The notes below the pieces were generated by a model that searched no databases, had not been told where the DNA came from, and saw only the letters and a list, made by a program, of their open reading frames with translations. From the NCBI GenBank assembly GCA_022836615.1, contig MU405240.1:62001-126000 (forward strand): DNA of 64,000 nt, in the 5' to 3' direction. This DNA is from Annulohypoxylon bovei var. microspora (Eukaryota; Ascomycota; Sordariomycetes; Xylariales; Hypoxylaceae). A program made the translations under genes and the position numbers. This document shows positions 12,447 to 24,599 of this stretch, one piece after another (the stretch's first letter is position 1; each line of letters starts with the position of its first letter).

Positions 12447-12587
12447 ATGGCCACGGGGACCCCCCGGCGGTGCCCATGCCCCTGGATCCCTCGTACTCAC
12501 CCTCTGCCTCTGTCCCTTCATCTCATCCGACGGAGGACTTCTCCGTCCAGGATCTACATATACTCCAGCAGGCAGCATCCATCTTAA
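12447..12587 (+). promoter_or_regulatory. Candidate overlapping upstream ORF of the Zn2Cys6 gene
   Basis: An ATG at 12447 opens a 46-codon frame that ends at TAA 12585-12587. It overlaps the chosen start of the Zn2Cys6 gene (ATG 12476) in a different frame. If the transcript begins upstream of 12447, scanning ribosomes would meet this ATG first and main-frame translation would be reduced. No transcript data are available, so this is inference. Confidence 0.35.
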
Positions 12588-15074
12588 ATTGTCCTGTTTC
12601 CCAATTGCTAGGACTTAATAATAGAAGCTCTCATCCGCAGCAATATCCACTCTCTTCTGTCTCATCTATACCATCTATACCATACCCAATTTCAACGAAG
12701 AGACAACGTCTTAGTGCAGACATGACACCGGCATCTTCTCAGGAGAAGTCCTCGCCACCTACGCCCTCCGCCCAAGATGGCTCTGAGCGGCCTCGTGCTC
12801 CTGATGTATCCAATAATGGGTTCTCCTTGGGCATAGATCGCTCCCGTCTGGCGCAGTACCTTTCAACAACCTTCTCAGTCTGCCCGCCCTGCACAACCTG
12901 CGAACCCCAAGGTTTGCTTCCTGTTCTAAATTTTGGTATCCCATCAAACATACTAAATATGACTTAGTCTACGGTCAAATCCCGGCCACCTCGCCTTATT
13001 CTTATGCCCCAGCACGGCAGTATTTCGACGACAGTTCGTCGTCTCCTGGGCCAGCACCCGGAACCATGTCTCCAGACCAGTCCAGTGTCTTTGCTCCTAA
13101 TGACCCTTCCACAACCCCATCGATGATGTCCAATTATCCTATTTTACAGCCAAACCGACCTATGACCATCCAGCCTTCTACTAGCGGTGAAGGTATGGTA
13201 TATCCCGAGCCCGTCTCTGGTCAACAGTACTTTAGTCAATCAGATTTTCACCACGGTTTACCAAGTTCTATGACGAATAACATGATGGGAGCCCAGCAGC
13301 ATTACACCCCATCATCATTGAGACAGAATAGTACGGCAGAGAACGCTCCGCCTCAGAAGGTAGATATAACCCAGGATGCCAGTAAGCCTCGTGAGTTGGA
13401 CATCTTGCATCCGAACCAACGCCCCCCGCCTGCAAGAAGGGGGCCATTCAAGTCAAATGAAGTACGACAGGAGACGGCCGAGACGAGACGAATTGGTTCT
13501 TGTATTCGGTGCCGGATGCAGCGAATTCGCGTAAGCCACCATATTGTCGCCTCCCTATTCATTTCATAGTAGCAACTAAGAGGTTCATATACTAATTCTT
13601 AATTTCAGTGTGAGATTAACCCTACGGACAAGCTCGGCACATGCCTAACATGCTCGAAAGTATCTAACGTGAAGGTGTGGCGAATGCCCTGTCTTCGTTA
13701 CAAGATTACCGACGTGAAGCTATTCAAGCCCGGGAACGTTAAGGGGTACGAGTGGACACGAAGGTGGATAGAAAATATCCCAGACGATATATCGCAGTGG
13801 GCATCGATGGAGATAAAAAGAGTAAAGGTCACTGAAGGCTATACTGACCAGCCCGTAGAGCTTCGAGTCCGTCGATTCATCCCGCAAGAAGGTGACAAGC
13901 TCGAACGAAGTTGGGTTCACGATGGTGCTAGGAAAAATGTCAAAATTCCCCCATATGCTATTGTGAACCTCGAAGAAGCAAAAAGCATCTATACCGAATA
14001 CATCAGGCAGTGGTTGCCTGAATGCTGTAAGAAGGTGCTTTTAGGTAAGGATAGGCTATTGCTTGCAACGTACGGCGCAGCAATCAAGGCCTCGAGAGAT
14101 CCGACGACCGACCCTAAGGAAAGTGCACTTCTGAAGAAAGCACTCCAGCTGTGGATGGCTATTCGATTGACAACCAAGTCCACCATCATTGTTGGGGACG
14201 AGACGTTGGGGATGTCCCTCGATATCATGGATGACACAAGCCCGCTTCGAGGATGTATCCCCTTGCCGCCCGTGATGGGTGCGCAGATCGAGTTGGTCCT
14301 CATCCATCAAATCCAATCCAGCCTTCGTCGGGAGATGTTAGAGAACTTACAGACCATGACACAAGCCAACAAACACCAAACCTGGTTCACAACATATCTA
14401 ATCACCTTCATCTTGCTCCATAACGTAGCTCTCCTCTGCCAGCACGACGCCGGATATGCTCGCAAGCACGGCATTAAGGTGTGTAACGAATGCCTATCAA
14501 CGAACCATAAGGACCACCTCGCTCACTAATCAAGTTGCAGAGTCGATTCGCGAGAGAAGAGATGGTGAGGGAGTACCAAATGGGTAAGCCGTCGTATCTC
14601 CTCGAGCGGGTTCAAATCTTCAATAGTAGTTCTTGAGATCGTAGCTTCTGACATCCGACCTTGTCCAACAGGCGCGAATATCTTGCTGGCGTATTTTCAT
14701 TACTGCAATAAAAGTAAGAGGAAATCGATATCCGGGAACTTTTCACGGACTAATGATGCTAACCATTGATAGATATATACCCATTCTCTGCGAAGTGCAA
14801 GGAGCAAGATTTGTCGACGTTAGCTGAGCTAGACGAGCCTAAGATTAAACTCATTCAGTTCACGAGGTCGAATATCGAAAGATACAGTAAGCTACGCGAC
14901 GTTCCGTTTCGTGTTGAGTTCTCAAGACGGTATCCAAGACGGGTAGACCGCTAATCTGTCGACTTTGTAGAGAAACACTGGGCGAAAATACGTCAGACTG
15001 ATGATTACGAAAATGATTTCTACTACATCAGCCAGATGTACGAGGAGAACTGGACACCGCAATCGACGATCTGA
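12476..15074 (+). CDS. Zn(II)2Cys6-type fungal protein, putative transcription factor
   Basis: Reconstructed as seven exons: 12476-12911, 12968-13530, 13609-14478, 14541-14583, 14672-14713, 14773-14886 and 14971-15074 (723 residues). All introns are GT...AG, 56-88 nt, and every junction keeps frame. The first 320 residues are Ser/Pro/Gln-rich and probably disordered. The six-cysteine cluster is C324-x2-C327-x6-C334-x10-C345-x2-C348-x12-C361 (CIRCRMQRIR / C...CLTC...MPC). It is divided by intron 2, which falls immediately before the third Cys. The following region (FKPGNVKGYEWTRRW, VRRFIPQEGDKLERSW, REYQMGANILLAYFHYC) matches a widespread Pezizomycotina family of C6-finger proteins. The last loop, 12 residues, is longer than in Gal4-type clusters. 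Exon 1 and its junction are the least certain part, because low-complexity sequence gives little constraint. DNA targets are unknown. Confidence 0.85.
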
Positions 15075-15376
15075 GGTCATTAGTATGGTGGGAACTCTTG
15101 ATTGAGAGGTGTATGAGCGAAGATCCAAGTTGAGACTAATGAAAAAGCATGTGCGAAAAAACACTTACGTCGTATTTACGCGTAGTCTATGCAGGCTTAG
15201 TGTAACAATATTGATGCATCAGGAACGGAAACCGGTGCATGATCGAACTCTCATTCGCTGGCAATAACTCCAAGCGTCCGGGTTGGTTACTGGCGATGAT
15301 CTATAGTAAACCCACCTAACTGATGCAGCGTCCCCTGAAACAAAAACAAAGAACGAAAGAATCACATACATCCATG

Positions 15377-15415
15377 CCTACTTACCTACTTACTTACCTA
15401 CCTACATACCTAGGC
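15377..15415. repeat. TACCTA/TAGGTA palindromic word cluster
   Basis: Series of CTTACCTACTTACTTACC and CTACCTACATACCTAGG words, an imperfect tetranucleotide array, directly downstream of the Zn2Cys6 gene. Confidence 0.65.
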
Positions 15416-15646
15416 TAGGAAGGGTCGCCAACAAAAAGATTTGAAGTTCGAGTTTGACCTCGATAAAAGCTCCGGGTATATCTAAGTAAGTCTCGAGAAC
15501 ACATCATAACCGTATCTGGAACATAGTTCTTGCTTAACGTTGATTATAGGAATTGTATGAATTCTGCAACGGCCCGGCCCTGCTGCGTTACGAGCCGTCC
15601 ATCCTAGGCTGTAACATTCCGGTGGTGGGTCGAAGCGGTGCCAAAG

Positions 15647-15696
15647 ATCAAACCGGAGTATGTCGTCCAGTATCAAACCGGAGTATGTCGTCCAGT
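15647..15696. repeat. Perfect 25-bp tandem duplication
   Basis: Two adjacent identical 25-mers, each beginning ATCAAACCGGAG and ending GTCGTCCAGT (15647-15671 and 15672-15696). The lack of any difference suggests a recent duplication. It lies in sequence with no supported gene. Confidence 0.9.
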
Positions 15697-16450
15697 ATGC
15701 CAACCACTCAAGCCGTCCGAGGCGGTACACCATCAGCCACACGGCGCAATATCTTCGCAGCCAGTAGTACTATAGGCTACTTCCCATGTGAGCTCCAATA
15801 GTATACGGATACTGTGAACATGGCCACTCGTTGGACAGTACACAGAATACACCCGATATCCGCAGCTATGGACGGCAAGTCAAGGGGAAAGCAAGAGGTG
15901 CACTAACGCCAAGGGACCAAACTGCGACCACGGCCTGGGTCGGTGAAGTTCACAAAGCATCCGTCGAATCAATATACCGCTCGTCTTTGAAGCTAGGTAC
16001 GGGTAGTAGCAGGCTTGCATCTGCATGCGGCTCTCCTTCTGTAGTACAGACCTGGCCTAGGCACACATATATGCAGCCATACGATCCAAGATTCCCGTCA
16101 ACCAGGTTTTGAAATCTGCGGTTCATCTTGCATTAGCGCGAGCAAAGCAAACAGACTGCATATGCATCGATTAAAAAGCAAATATTTCAAACACGGACGA
16201 GGCAGTATGAGACGAGTACGGGCACTGCCTTTATTTATACTTACGTTAAACCGGGCGGCTATGTACTCCTATACTTAGTGTTACACGCCCCCCTGAATCT
16301 ACTTGGGGGGAATAGTGTAGGTAGCTTCACAAACGTCGAGTACGATCTCTGCTGTTGAGAGTCTACTAGTAATGAGTACCTAGTAGGTAGTTCCTTGTAC
16401 CATCTCAAGAGGCGTTTCACGCAAAGGAAAAAATATGATTTCCGACATAT

Positions 16451-16474
16451 GTAGGTAGGTACCTACCTACCTAC
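16451..16474. repeat. GTAGGTAGGTACCTACCTAC palindrome
   Basis: A perfect 20-nt self-complementary word, GTAGGTAGGTACCTACCTAC, followed by one more CTAC. It is one of the clearest palindromic members of the dispersed word family, about 290 bases upstream of the dioxygenase start. Confidence 0.75.
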
Positions 16475-16763
16475 GGTATTTATGAGCTGTGCTCCTCTTA
16501 ATCTGATAAATATTTCCGATCACATTGTTATGTCTGATACCCCCGAGTCTTGGAATATCGTGTTTCTCGTTTCCTGCCCTAGATCCACCCAGTTCATCTT
16601 TCCTGTCAAAGTGCGGTAGATCTATCAGACGAACCGTAAGTATCTTCCGTCTGTTTCGGTGTGCAGAAAAGTTCTCAGGTCCTCAGGGAGTTACCACGAG
16701 AGGTATGTCAACGGCACGGACTACTATTGGGTGCGGCTAACAAAACTAAAGGAAGCTACAAGT

Positions 16764-18169
16764 ATGAACGTCGAGGGCCCAGTTCGCATTCCCACCTCGG
16801 GCCGTGCTAGCCTTCCTATTCCAGAGCATGGATCTCGCGCCAACTGCGTCTCTGATGGATTATCTAGTCTCCCTGTCGGGTATCCTTCTCATTTGCCTCA
16901 GGAATTCGCTTGGACAGGGCAGCAGCTGAACGGTCGCGAACTCCACTTCATTCACAACTTGACCGAGGATGACCTGCTGGAAGTACGATCTGCAAAGGAT
17001 CAATTCAAATGTATACCTTCTCAGGAACCCTTTGAGGTTTGTTCCGCTTGACCACCTTCTGCCTACGCTGACCCTCGACACCCAGCGCTGGAACTAGACG
17101 GAGACCTAGTCAGCCGAGAAAACTTCCCCCTTCCCACCCTTGGCTCTAAATTAGAAGAGCTTAGTCAGGATATTTATAATGGGAAGGGTCTCTGCGTTGT
17201 TCGTGGTATCAATCCGGATGATTACTCGGTTGAAGATCAGACCATCATCTGGTTGGGAATTCAGGCCTACATCGCTGATCGGAGAGGGTGCCAAGACCAC
17301 CATGGAAACATGCTTGGTTAGTATAACACATAATAACTTGAAGATTATGTTATCTGACGTCGGTTTTAGTCCACATTGTTGCCGATAACTCTTCTATGAT
17401 GAAGTTAGGCCACCACCGACACTCCACCTCCGCCATTGTGAGTTAGACTTACCAAGTACCTATAGAATCCCCTTTTTCATACTCATAATGTGTACAGTCC
17501 TTCCATAACGAGGAGGCCGGCGACGTAGTCGCCTGGTTAACGCGCAGCACGGCTGCATCTGGTGGTAAGTGTATTGTTGCTTCGGCATACACGATATACA
17601 ACGTCCTAGCGGTCCACCGTCCCGATATCATACGTACCCTTGCGAAGTCTGATTGGCCCTTTGCCCTGTAAGCTTATCCTATATTCTATAATTCTCATAA
17701 ACTGTACTAATATCCTAATTGAAGACCCCATTTCCAATGCCGGCCGTTGCTGTTCTACCACGACTCAAGGTTGGTCTTGAATTTCGGCCGTACACCTTTA
17801 CTGGGTAATGCTGTCCACCCACGCCCAGACCATCTCCCGAAACTAAACGATCGCCAACGCGAGGCGCTCGATGTGGTGGAGGCCATCGCTCAAGCAGTCC
17901 AGCTTGAGATCAAGACCCAAGCCGGCGATATGCATTTCATTAACAACCTTGCCATTCTTCACAGGCGGGAAGGGTTTGTCGACGGCCAATCCGCTCAACA
18001 GAAGAGGCATCTAGTCCGCATGAGACTAAGAAGCTCGCAACTAGGGTGGGACATCCCAGACGATCTAAAGCAGGAATGGCATAATGCATTTGAGGCGGAC
18101 ACTACCCAGACGTGGCACCTCGAACCGATGCCTGGCGACGTGTTCCCCCTCCGCAGGTACACCAACTAA
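16764..18169 (+). CDS. TauD/TfdA-like Fe(II)/2-oxoglutarate dioxygenase
   Basis: Five exons: 16764-17010, 17086-17316, 17370-17437, 17498-17667 and 17725-18169 (386 residues). All introns are GT...AG, 53-75 nt, and in frame. Recognisable family stretches are SRENFPLPTLGSKLEELS, GKGLCVVRGINPDDYS, RHSTSAISFHNEEAGD, RPDIIRTLA, CRPLLFYHDSRLVLNF, GDMHFINNLAILHRREGF and KRHLVRMRLR. The facial triad of this superfamily is HxD/E...H; here it is probably H185-N-E187 and H318, with R337 a candidate 2-oxoglutarate contact. Most members have Asp where E187 stands. Relatives include taurine and other small-acid dioxygenases, but most fungal members have no known substrate. The start is the first in-frame ATG; the open frame extends upstream without ATG to about 16659. 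A decoy GTAAGT inside exon 4 (near 17570) is read as coding (GGKCIVAS). Confidence 0.88.
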
Positions 18170-19248
18170 TAAGATGCCGCGGATACCTTAGCAGGAGCGG
18201 GTATCCATGCAGTTTCTCTCGGGGGAAGCGTATACGAAGGAGAAATTTCTCGAATGAGGTTTAGGGCTATAAAAGGTACTACGGGGAAAATGGAAAAAGT
18301 TTTCATTAGAGTTCTCTCATCTAGTGTCGCTTTGTGGGATCTCTACCACCTTGGCTAGACTACTTAATGACTTAATTGGCACGGGAGGTGGGCGATGGGC
18401 GATGTTTGACTAGGAGGGAAAAGGAGAGAGTGTGTGTTTGTTCTGTATAACGGAAAACCCGTCTCCACGTTCTTTTCCACAGATAGCTATAGGTATTCCA
18501 CAAGTCAGCGACCTTGAAAATTCAACCAACCATTTCACATTTCGCTCCGCCTTGTACCCTACCATAGGAATCTTTTGTTCCGACGTTACTGTAGTCTGGG
18601 CCGTTCTCCCCAAAACATCTCCACAGAAGCGGCACGGATTGGCCCCTCTGGATCCTAAGCATTGACTTGGCAATACTTTTTTTTCGATAATACTGCAATA
18701 CTACGCTCTCCTACTCGAATCAGAATCGTGGGCTAATTGTAGTGATACTATTATCATTAGTAGTAACCGTCCGGGGATTAAACCCATTACGCGGACGAAA
18801 CATGCCAATCTGTGGGTGCAGCACATACTCTGTTTCCCGGGAGCGATGACATTGGTCGAGAAAGAATAAACAGGGATGATTTAGATTGGTCCAATTTTTT
18901 CTTGATAGTGGTAGCAACGGCTACTACTGTGCCGTTGAACTGGGCCTTGCGTTTCTTTCGACTTCCTTGAACCACCGGCGCGGAAGTGTGATAGGCGAGT
19001 CACATATGTTACATACCTCCCGGCATCTAGAGTCACATACCTAGGTATATAGCGAGTCTTCGCACTTGATAGTATGTATTAAGACGTTTTTATAATCCCT
19101 TTAGTCATAACCAAGAAAGACATACATACGGCCCCGTCCCATCCATCATACCCTCCCAAGGTCTTGGTCACTGGTGTTGAGATCGGAGATCAAACCGGGA
19201 ACCGTACCTATATCTGCCACGCACTTCTTCGTCTTCTTTCCGCTAGTC

Positions 19249-19275
19249 GAGTCTATCGAGTCTATCGAGTCTATT
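19249..19275. repeat. 9-bp tandem repeat, three units
   Basis: GAGTCTATC is repeated three times, the last unit with C changed to T, followed by a partial GAGTG. Minor minisatellite-like repeat in intergenic DNA. Confidence 0.85.
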
Positions 19276-20165
19276 GAGTGAAACATTCTCGACACTAATG
19301 AACCTAGGCCCTCTCAAAATACAGAAAATTCCCAACCGCTTTGATCGATGTGCATTACGCGCACATCCGGTGGGTAGCCGTTAACCATCCAAGATCTTAT
19401 ATATAGCGTGATTGCGGAGGAGTTTTGCGGGCTTGTTACCTACAATAGTGGAGCAAGCATCTAGAGTCTCTCGCTAGTGCTACTACAGTAGTTTTTGCAG
19501 TAGACTATTCTCGTAAATACCTACATTCGTAATGAAGATGTATGTCTAGGTTTCCCCTGTCTTCTCCCCCCTTTTTGCCTCTAGCGTCTATGGGTGTTTT
19601 TTTCTGGAGAAAAGTCCTCCCTAGTTTCTATCATCTTTCAACTTCATCCGCCAGCCCGGCCGGCCGCATTCGTTGGCCTCAAACCTTGTAGTGTGCGTCG
19701 TAGCATGAAATTAGAGGGCATGTAAGGTCCGTTATACGTGCCGTCCTCCGTGGCCGAGTGGGCTGATATCCGGTCCACTTCGCCACTTCGCCACTCCGGC
19801 CTGCTCTGCCTACTGCACGTCGACTAGACCCGACTGGACCCGATTAGCCCCGGCTTGACTAAAACGAAAGACCAAAATCTCATCTTCTCAGAATAGGGTG
19901 AAAATGCGCGACTTGAACTTTCTCCGAGGACGTAGAGAAGAATGTCTCGGTCGTTGTTTGTCGTACAAGCTAGCCCAAGCCTATATCTGCAACGTAATCT
20001 GCATATGCAAACCACCAAGCATACATAGGCGATAGGGCGGCTGCTTTCGAGTAGATAGTCATAATGAGCATCTGCTTGTCGCATATGTATTCTGCTGTCG
20101 TATATCTTGTGCGACGTAGCAAAACTACATCCGCGTCCCGGCTGCTTTGATCCGGATCCGCGCGG

Positions 20166-20194
20166 CGTAGGTAGCTAGGTAGGTACCTAAGGTA
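20166..20194. repeat. TAGGTAGCTAGGTAGGTACCTA word
   Basis: A compound of TAGGTAGC, TAGGTAGG and GGTACC words, the same dispersed family as elsewhere in the window. Confidence 0.65.
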
Positions 20195-22594
20195 TGATGC
20201 GCCAAGATCTTCAGCCACAACTCCAGTTGATTTGATGACCCGGTTCTCCTCGCACATTACGACTTACTCACGTGGCTATTCCACTACATTGTTACGAGTC
20301 CTTCTTTTTTTTCTTTTCCCCTTACTTCCCGTGGGCTGAACCAACGAACGCGGCAAAAGAAAGCCATCTTATCAATATTAAAGTCCATACCGCCCCTCTG
20401 CGACACACCTATCTTTTCAAAGAGGCGGTCGGGGCTGAGGAATTAGGCCGAATACTCGCTTTTGTGAATAAATCGTGATAATGATCGGCGACATCGCTGA
20501 TTTAAAAGACGCCTCGTGCATAAGAGCAAGGCCTGGACTCTCAACCAGCACTTTCGACCCACGTTATGCCCACGTCAGAATTCTGTCAACTCATCAACAA
20601 CGACCTGTGTTTCGACTGCGAACATCGACCAGAAACAACCGGGGAGAACCGTCACCAGTCGGAACCGACCCGTCCCTTATTTGCTACGTATTATTTGCCT
20701 CAGGACGAAGGGATAAGATGAGGTTCTATCATATCTCACAAATCTGCAGGTGGAAAACTACATGTATTGAGGGGGTTGGGGTGGTGGTAGGGAGAAAAGA
20801 AAACACGGTTCTGGCCATGTTCCGTTCAAATTTGAACATCATATGTAGGTAGGACCTGGTAAGTAAGCTCACCTTCGCGGCGCCGGGGTTCTTCCTAGAG
20901 AACCCCAGTTTTTCCAGTGCCGTATGAGCTTAGTCTTCCAGATCTCCCGACGTACGATGTGCCGCCTAGCACCGTCTATGGAACCCGGATACCCAATATT
21001 TGGGACGCCGTGCTCTCGGATAGCTACACCTTGGCATAGGAATGCGAAAGTACAAAGACGGTACAGACATAGACTGTATGTGCAATACAGGATGAAGGAT
21101 AAGCACAGTTAACCCTGTTGTGGTAGCGCCGAAACGCCTCTCTGCGGTTGTGCGGGTACTATGTACTGTACTGTGCCGCTAGCAAATACCTGGTTCCAGC
21201 AGAAAGCCAAGCACGCCTCCAACATCTCTGCTAGGGCAATGCACTTGCATCCGCCTTTGAGATCTGAGGTATGGGGTCAGGGCAAGGGCTAAAGAATGGG
21301 TCTGGGTATGGGTATTTCTGCAAGGCGTGCATTGAACTGGATGCTGCAACGGTTGCCGCTAGTGCGAGACGGCCTACCGGGCTGCCTGCCCACTTGCGCT
21401 GCGGAGAGGAGGGTGATGTTTCTGTCATGCACGGATTGCCACTCCTCCTTGCTGCAACATGTCGGGACGCTGAGTTTCCATATGCTTGCTGCATAGGCGA
21501 GGGCAACGGTGACTCGGCGGCGTCCTTGCTAGACACACCCGCGCACATAGGCACATAGGCATAGACGAGCCAAGGATCATTGTGTTGTCATCGGGGGCCA
21601 CGACACGAAGCCAACGAAAACGCACGATAAGGGGAATGTATAGGATCGATGTTCCTTTGTTCTGTTCCAGCGAGGGCGGCCAACAGAATCCAGGTATGGT
21701 AACGAGGTTATGCGCCCATATCCGAAGAAATGTCCTTGTGTATACATAGGTCATAGGTAACAGGTAAAGAATGGCTGATCTCGATCAACATGATAATAGA
21801 CCATTCAAAGTCCTGGTTCTTCTAGAGGTCCTCAACGAGACTAGAAAGGTGCGACGCAAGCCACGAACCCCGAACTCGTGAACTGTGCACAATTTTGTAA
21901 TCGGATTACCCGATGAGGGTGTATGAACGCATCAGGTACGGGTTCTGCAAGTCGTCGATCTTCAGGAATCACGCCGCCGGAATTCGAGAGGCGAGAGGCG
22001 CGCTTGGGGAGAAATAGTGACTAATGGGACCGCACTTCGGCCATTTTCGTCGCGTGACCTGTTGCAACTCAACGCAGGACGAGCTCCATCCCAAAGGAAC
22101 CATTCCTTACGTCAATCCTTAGATGGTGACGAATAAAGTCAATCCATCCTCCGCATTCGTCCAAGTCTCCAAGATGTGAGAATTTTGTTAACATGTGTGA
22201 ACATCAAAAATGAAGTAGAGTGAAGTGGACGTAAGATGTCCGTTGATGATGATTAGGTACAGTAGGTACAGCTGGAGCACTTTAGACAGGGGGCAAGGGG
22301 GCAAAAGTTTGGTTATTGGGCCTCACTGCCCAACCCAAATCCCAGATGAGGAAAAAGAGAGTCCATTGACTTTGAGTAAAGTTCCCAAGCTATGGGCTAT
22401 ACCTTACCACCGCAGTCCATACATTCAGTAGCACTACCTAGACTGCCAGACTAGTACCTAAGGTTTGGTAGATAGACTAGGGTGCGTACATAATAAACTC
22501 GTACTCAATACATACCTACCTACTCAAGCTTCGGCTAATGCCTTGATGTCGGGTAAACATGGGGCCAAGCAGGTAACCATAGGCAGGCAGGCAT

Positions 22595-22622
22595 ATACCT
22601 ACCTACATACCTAGGTAGCTAG
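22595..22622. repeat. TACCTACCTACATACCTAGGTAGCTA word
   Basis: Palindromic word family member. A further TACCTACCTACT lies at 22513-22524 and GGAGGTAGGTAGC near 22646, making this 150-bp stretch one of the densest in the window. Confidence 0.65.
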
Positions 22623-24599
22623 CCACATTCCATATGTACTTACGATGGAGGTAGGTAGCTTCCTTGTATACCTCCTAACTGAGGCAGGTATCATCTTTGC
22701 ATCGAAGATCGAAACTTTCTCGAGACTCCCTAAGGAAAAAGACACTCACCTTCCTCTCCTCCTTCCTCCTTCCCCCTTCTTCCTTCACTATCTCCATACA
22801 CTCCACTGGTAGATTGGATATCTTATTTTCATTTCTCATATTGTTTCCCCAAGCCATCTAGACCCCTTAGGACTCCTTGACAAAAGCCACCCAGCCAATG
22901 GACATAAGCGGCATAACAGAATGTCGTATCAGTCAACCGGCGTCGGAGCACTTCGGACATGCTCGGTCATCTAATCAATGGCTGTGTTTTTCATGGCAGT
23001 CTGATCGACCTCTTCGTTTCATAAGCGCCCCAATAGTTGGTCCTCCAGGCTTTGATTCCGAGGTAACTTAGAAGTCTTCGCTTTCGTCAGGACAGCAAAC
23101 AAGGCGATCATCATCTTGGTACGTACATAAGTTAAACATGATAAGATCTAGGAAGATCATTAATCCATATCCCATGTTCAGAACAAGATATCCAATCACA
23201 CATACTTCTAGATCTCGGCATACTGTGCTCGAAACCGGTATCATAGCGGTTTGAAACAAAAGTTTCAGGCCGATTCAAGCTCGTGTCTCGCGAACATGTA
23301 ACACACGTGTAAGCTAGGTGCCATAGGGAGGTAAGTAGATAACTTACGTATGTAATTCAGTCTCGATAACCAAGATCACCAACGACTAACCTAAGGGAAT
23401 GAGTCCCATCCTAGAGTTGATCCGAGCTTTCGGTCTATCTTCGTATAAGGTAGCTCGGAGGGTAGCTCGGCATTCCGCCGAAAGAAGTCGAGTTCCGACC
23501 GTGCGTGGCGTGTCTTCGAGATTTTGAACATCATGGGTGGTGCGATTCTTACAGACATAGGGCTCGATACAACAAAAGCAGAGTCAAACCTGACCTAGAA
23601 ATGAATAAGAATTTAACGCGCCATGTAAGCGGGGATATGAACGAAACTTTATTAACTTGTCCAAGTTATAGATGCGAGATCTACTCATCAATCTGTGCAA
23701 CAGTCGCATCTAGATTAGACGTTGTCCACTCTAAGATCTACGCTGTGTTACAATGCCGGGGCGATGAGTCGAATATAAGCACTAAAAAGCGATCACTTTT
23801 AATCTCGAAGGTACAGCATGACCGCTGAGCCGCATGGTATCTGGGTTCTCGGACACGTGGGCCGGCAGACCAACCGGTCTATTCAACATGTGTTATGTGT
23901 ATGGGGCTAAGTCTAGGCCGCCTATTATGATCCGCAGCTATAAGAAGACGAAAAGACTACGGGGCTGTGGTGAGATCGAGACTTCCCGACGGGATGGGTC
24001 ATGAGACGTAAAAAAAATATGAGGGGTGTGAACTTCTTAGTGTTTTTTTTTTCTAACTAGGGGCTTTGATGGTAGCCTACACGGATGTACCAACAAGCGA
24101 GATCAGTTGTATGAGGGTGCACAGTCTCCCATAGAATCACTGTATTCATAATACCTGGATTGTGGAGAAAGTATACGAGCCTTTGCAATACAAGGTAATG
24201 GGGGTTCGGATTTCTGAATAAGCATCTACTTTCCCCTACCATCCTTTGTCTATATTACCACATTAGAGCCCAGCTTGGCTTACCCCCTTTATAAAGTTTA
24301 GGCATTTATGGGCAGTAAGAAGGTTATGGAATCCTTCTCGAGATGTTGTGTGACCGGGTGTGAGCCGGGTGATGTAGAGTAGTAGTATGCAAAGTATATC
24401 ATGGAGATCGAGGGGGCAGTAAGCTAGATGATGTCCTGTACCTTACCTTAGGGGTGAGAATCCTACTACGGCACTTACATATCCTCGGGTGTACTATACG
24501 TGTCAAAAACAGTTTTCGCCTTCTTTCCGACACTTTGCCTAATCGGGTTTCATGATGTTTGTTAATATCTACAATCGCGACTTTCATCTAGTCATACAT

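Larger units (their letters stand above)
6414..12475. other. 6 kb gene-poor interval
   Basis: No gene could be supported. Frames at 6929-7255 (minus), 8353-8781 (minus) and 9323-9538 (plus) have no recognised domains and look like chance openings. The interval carries several TAGGTACCTA-type palindromic words (7441-7495, 7688-7705, 9818-9867), purine runs (11020-11050) and a TTGCTG hexanucleotide tract near 12165-12190. From about 11.1 kb onward it is pyrimidine-rich on the plus strand and probably contains the promoter and 5' leader of the Zn2Cys6 gene. Confidence 0.45.
15075..16763. other. Intergenic between the Zn2Cys6 and dioxygenase genes
   Basis: About 1.7 kb. It holds palindromic words at 15377-15415 and 16451-16474 and a perfect 25-bp tandem duplication at 15647-15696. 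Frames around 15482-15801 on both strands are crossed by that duplication, whose length is not a multiple of three, and have no recognised domain. The last 300 bases probably include the promoter and leader of the dioxygenase gene. An excellent donor-like GTAAGT occurs at 16636, so an unseen 5' exon cannot be excluded. Confidence 0.45.

Noticed and set aside
17570..17667. GTAAGT in dioxygenase exon 4 taken as an intron donor
   Set aside because: The sequence reads on in frame as GGKCIVASAYTIYNVLAVHRPDI-like family sequence, so it is coding.
19745..19815. CCGTGGCCGAGTGGGCTGATATCCGG resembles the D-arm start of a tRNA-Leu or tRNA-Ser
   Set aside because: No matching acceptor stem, no TTCGAATC-type T loop at the right distance and no anticodon arm could be drawn; chance similarity to the A box.
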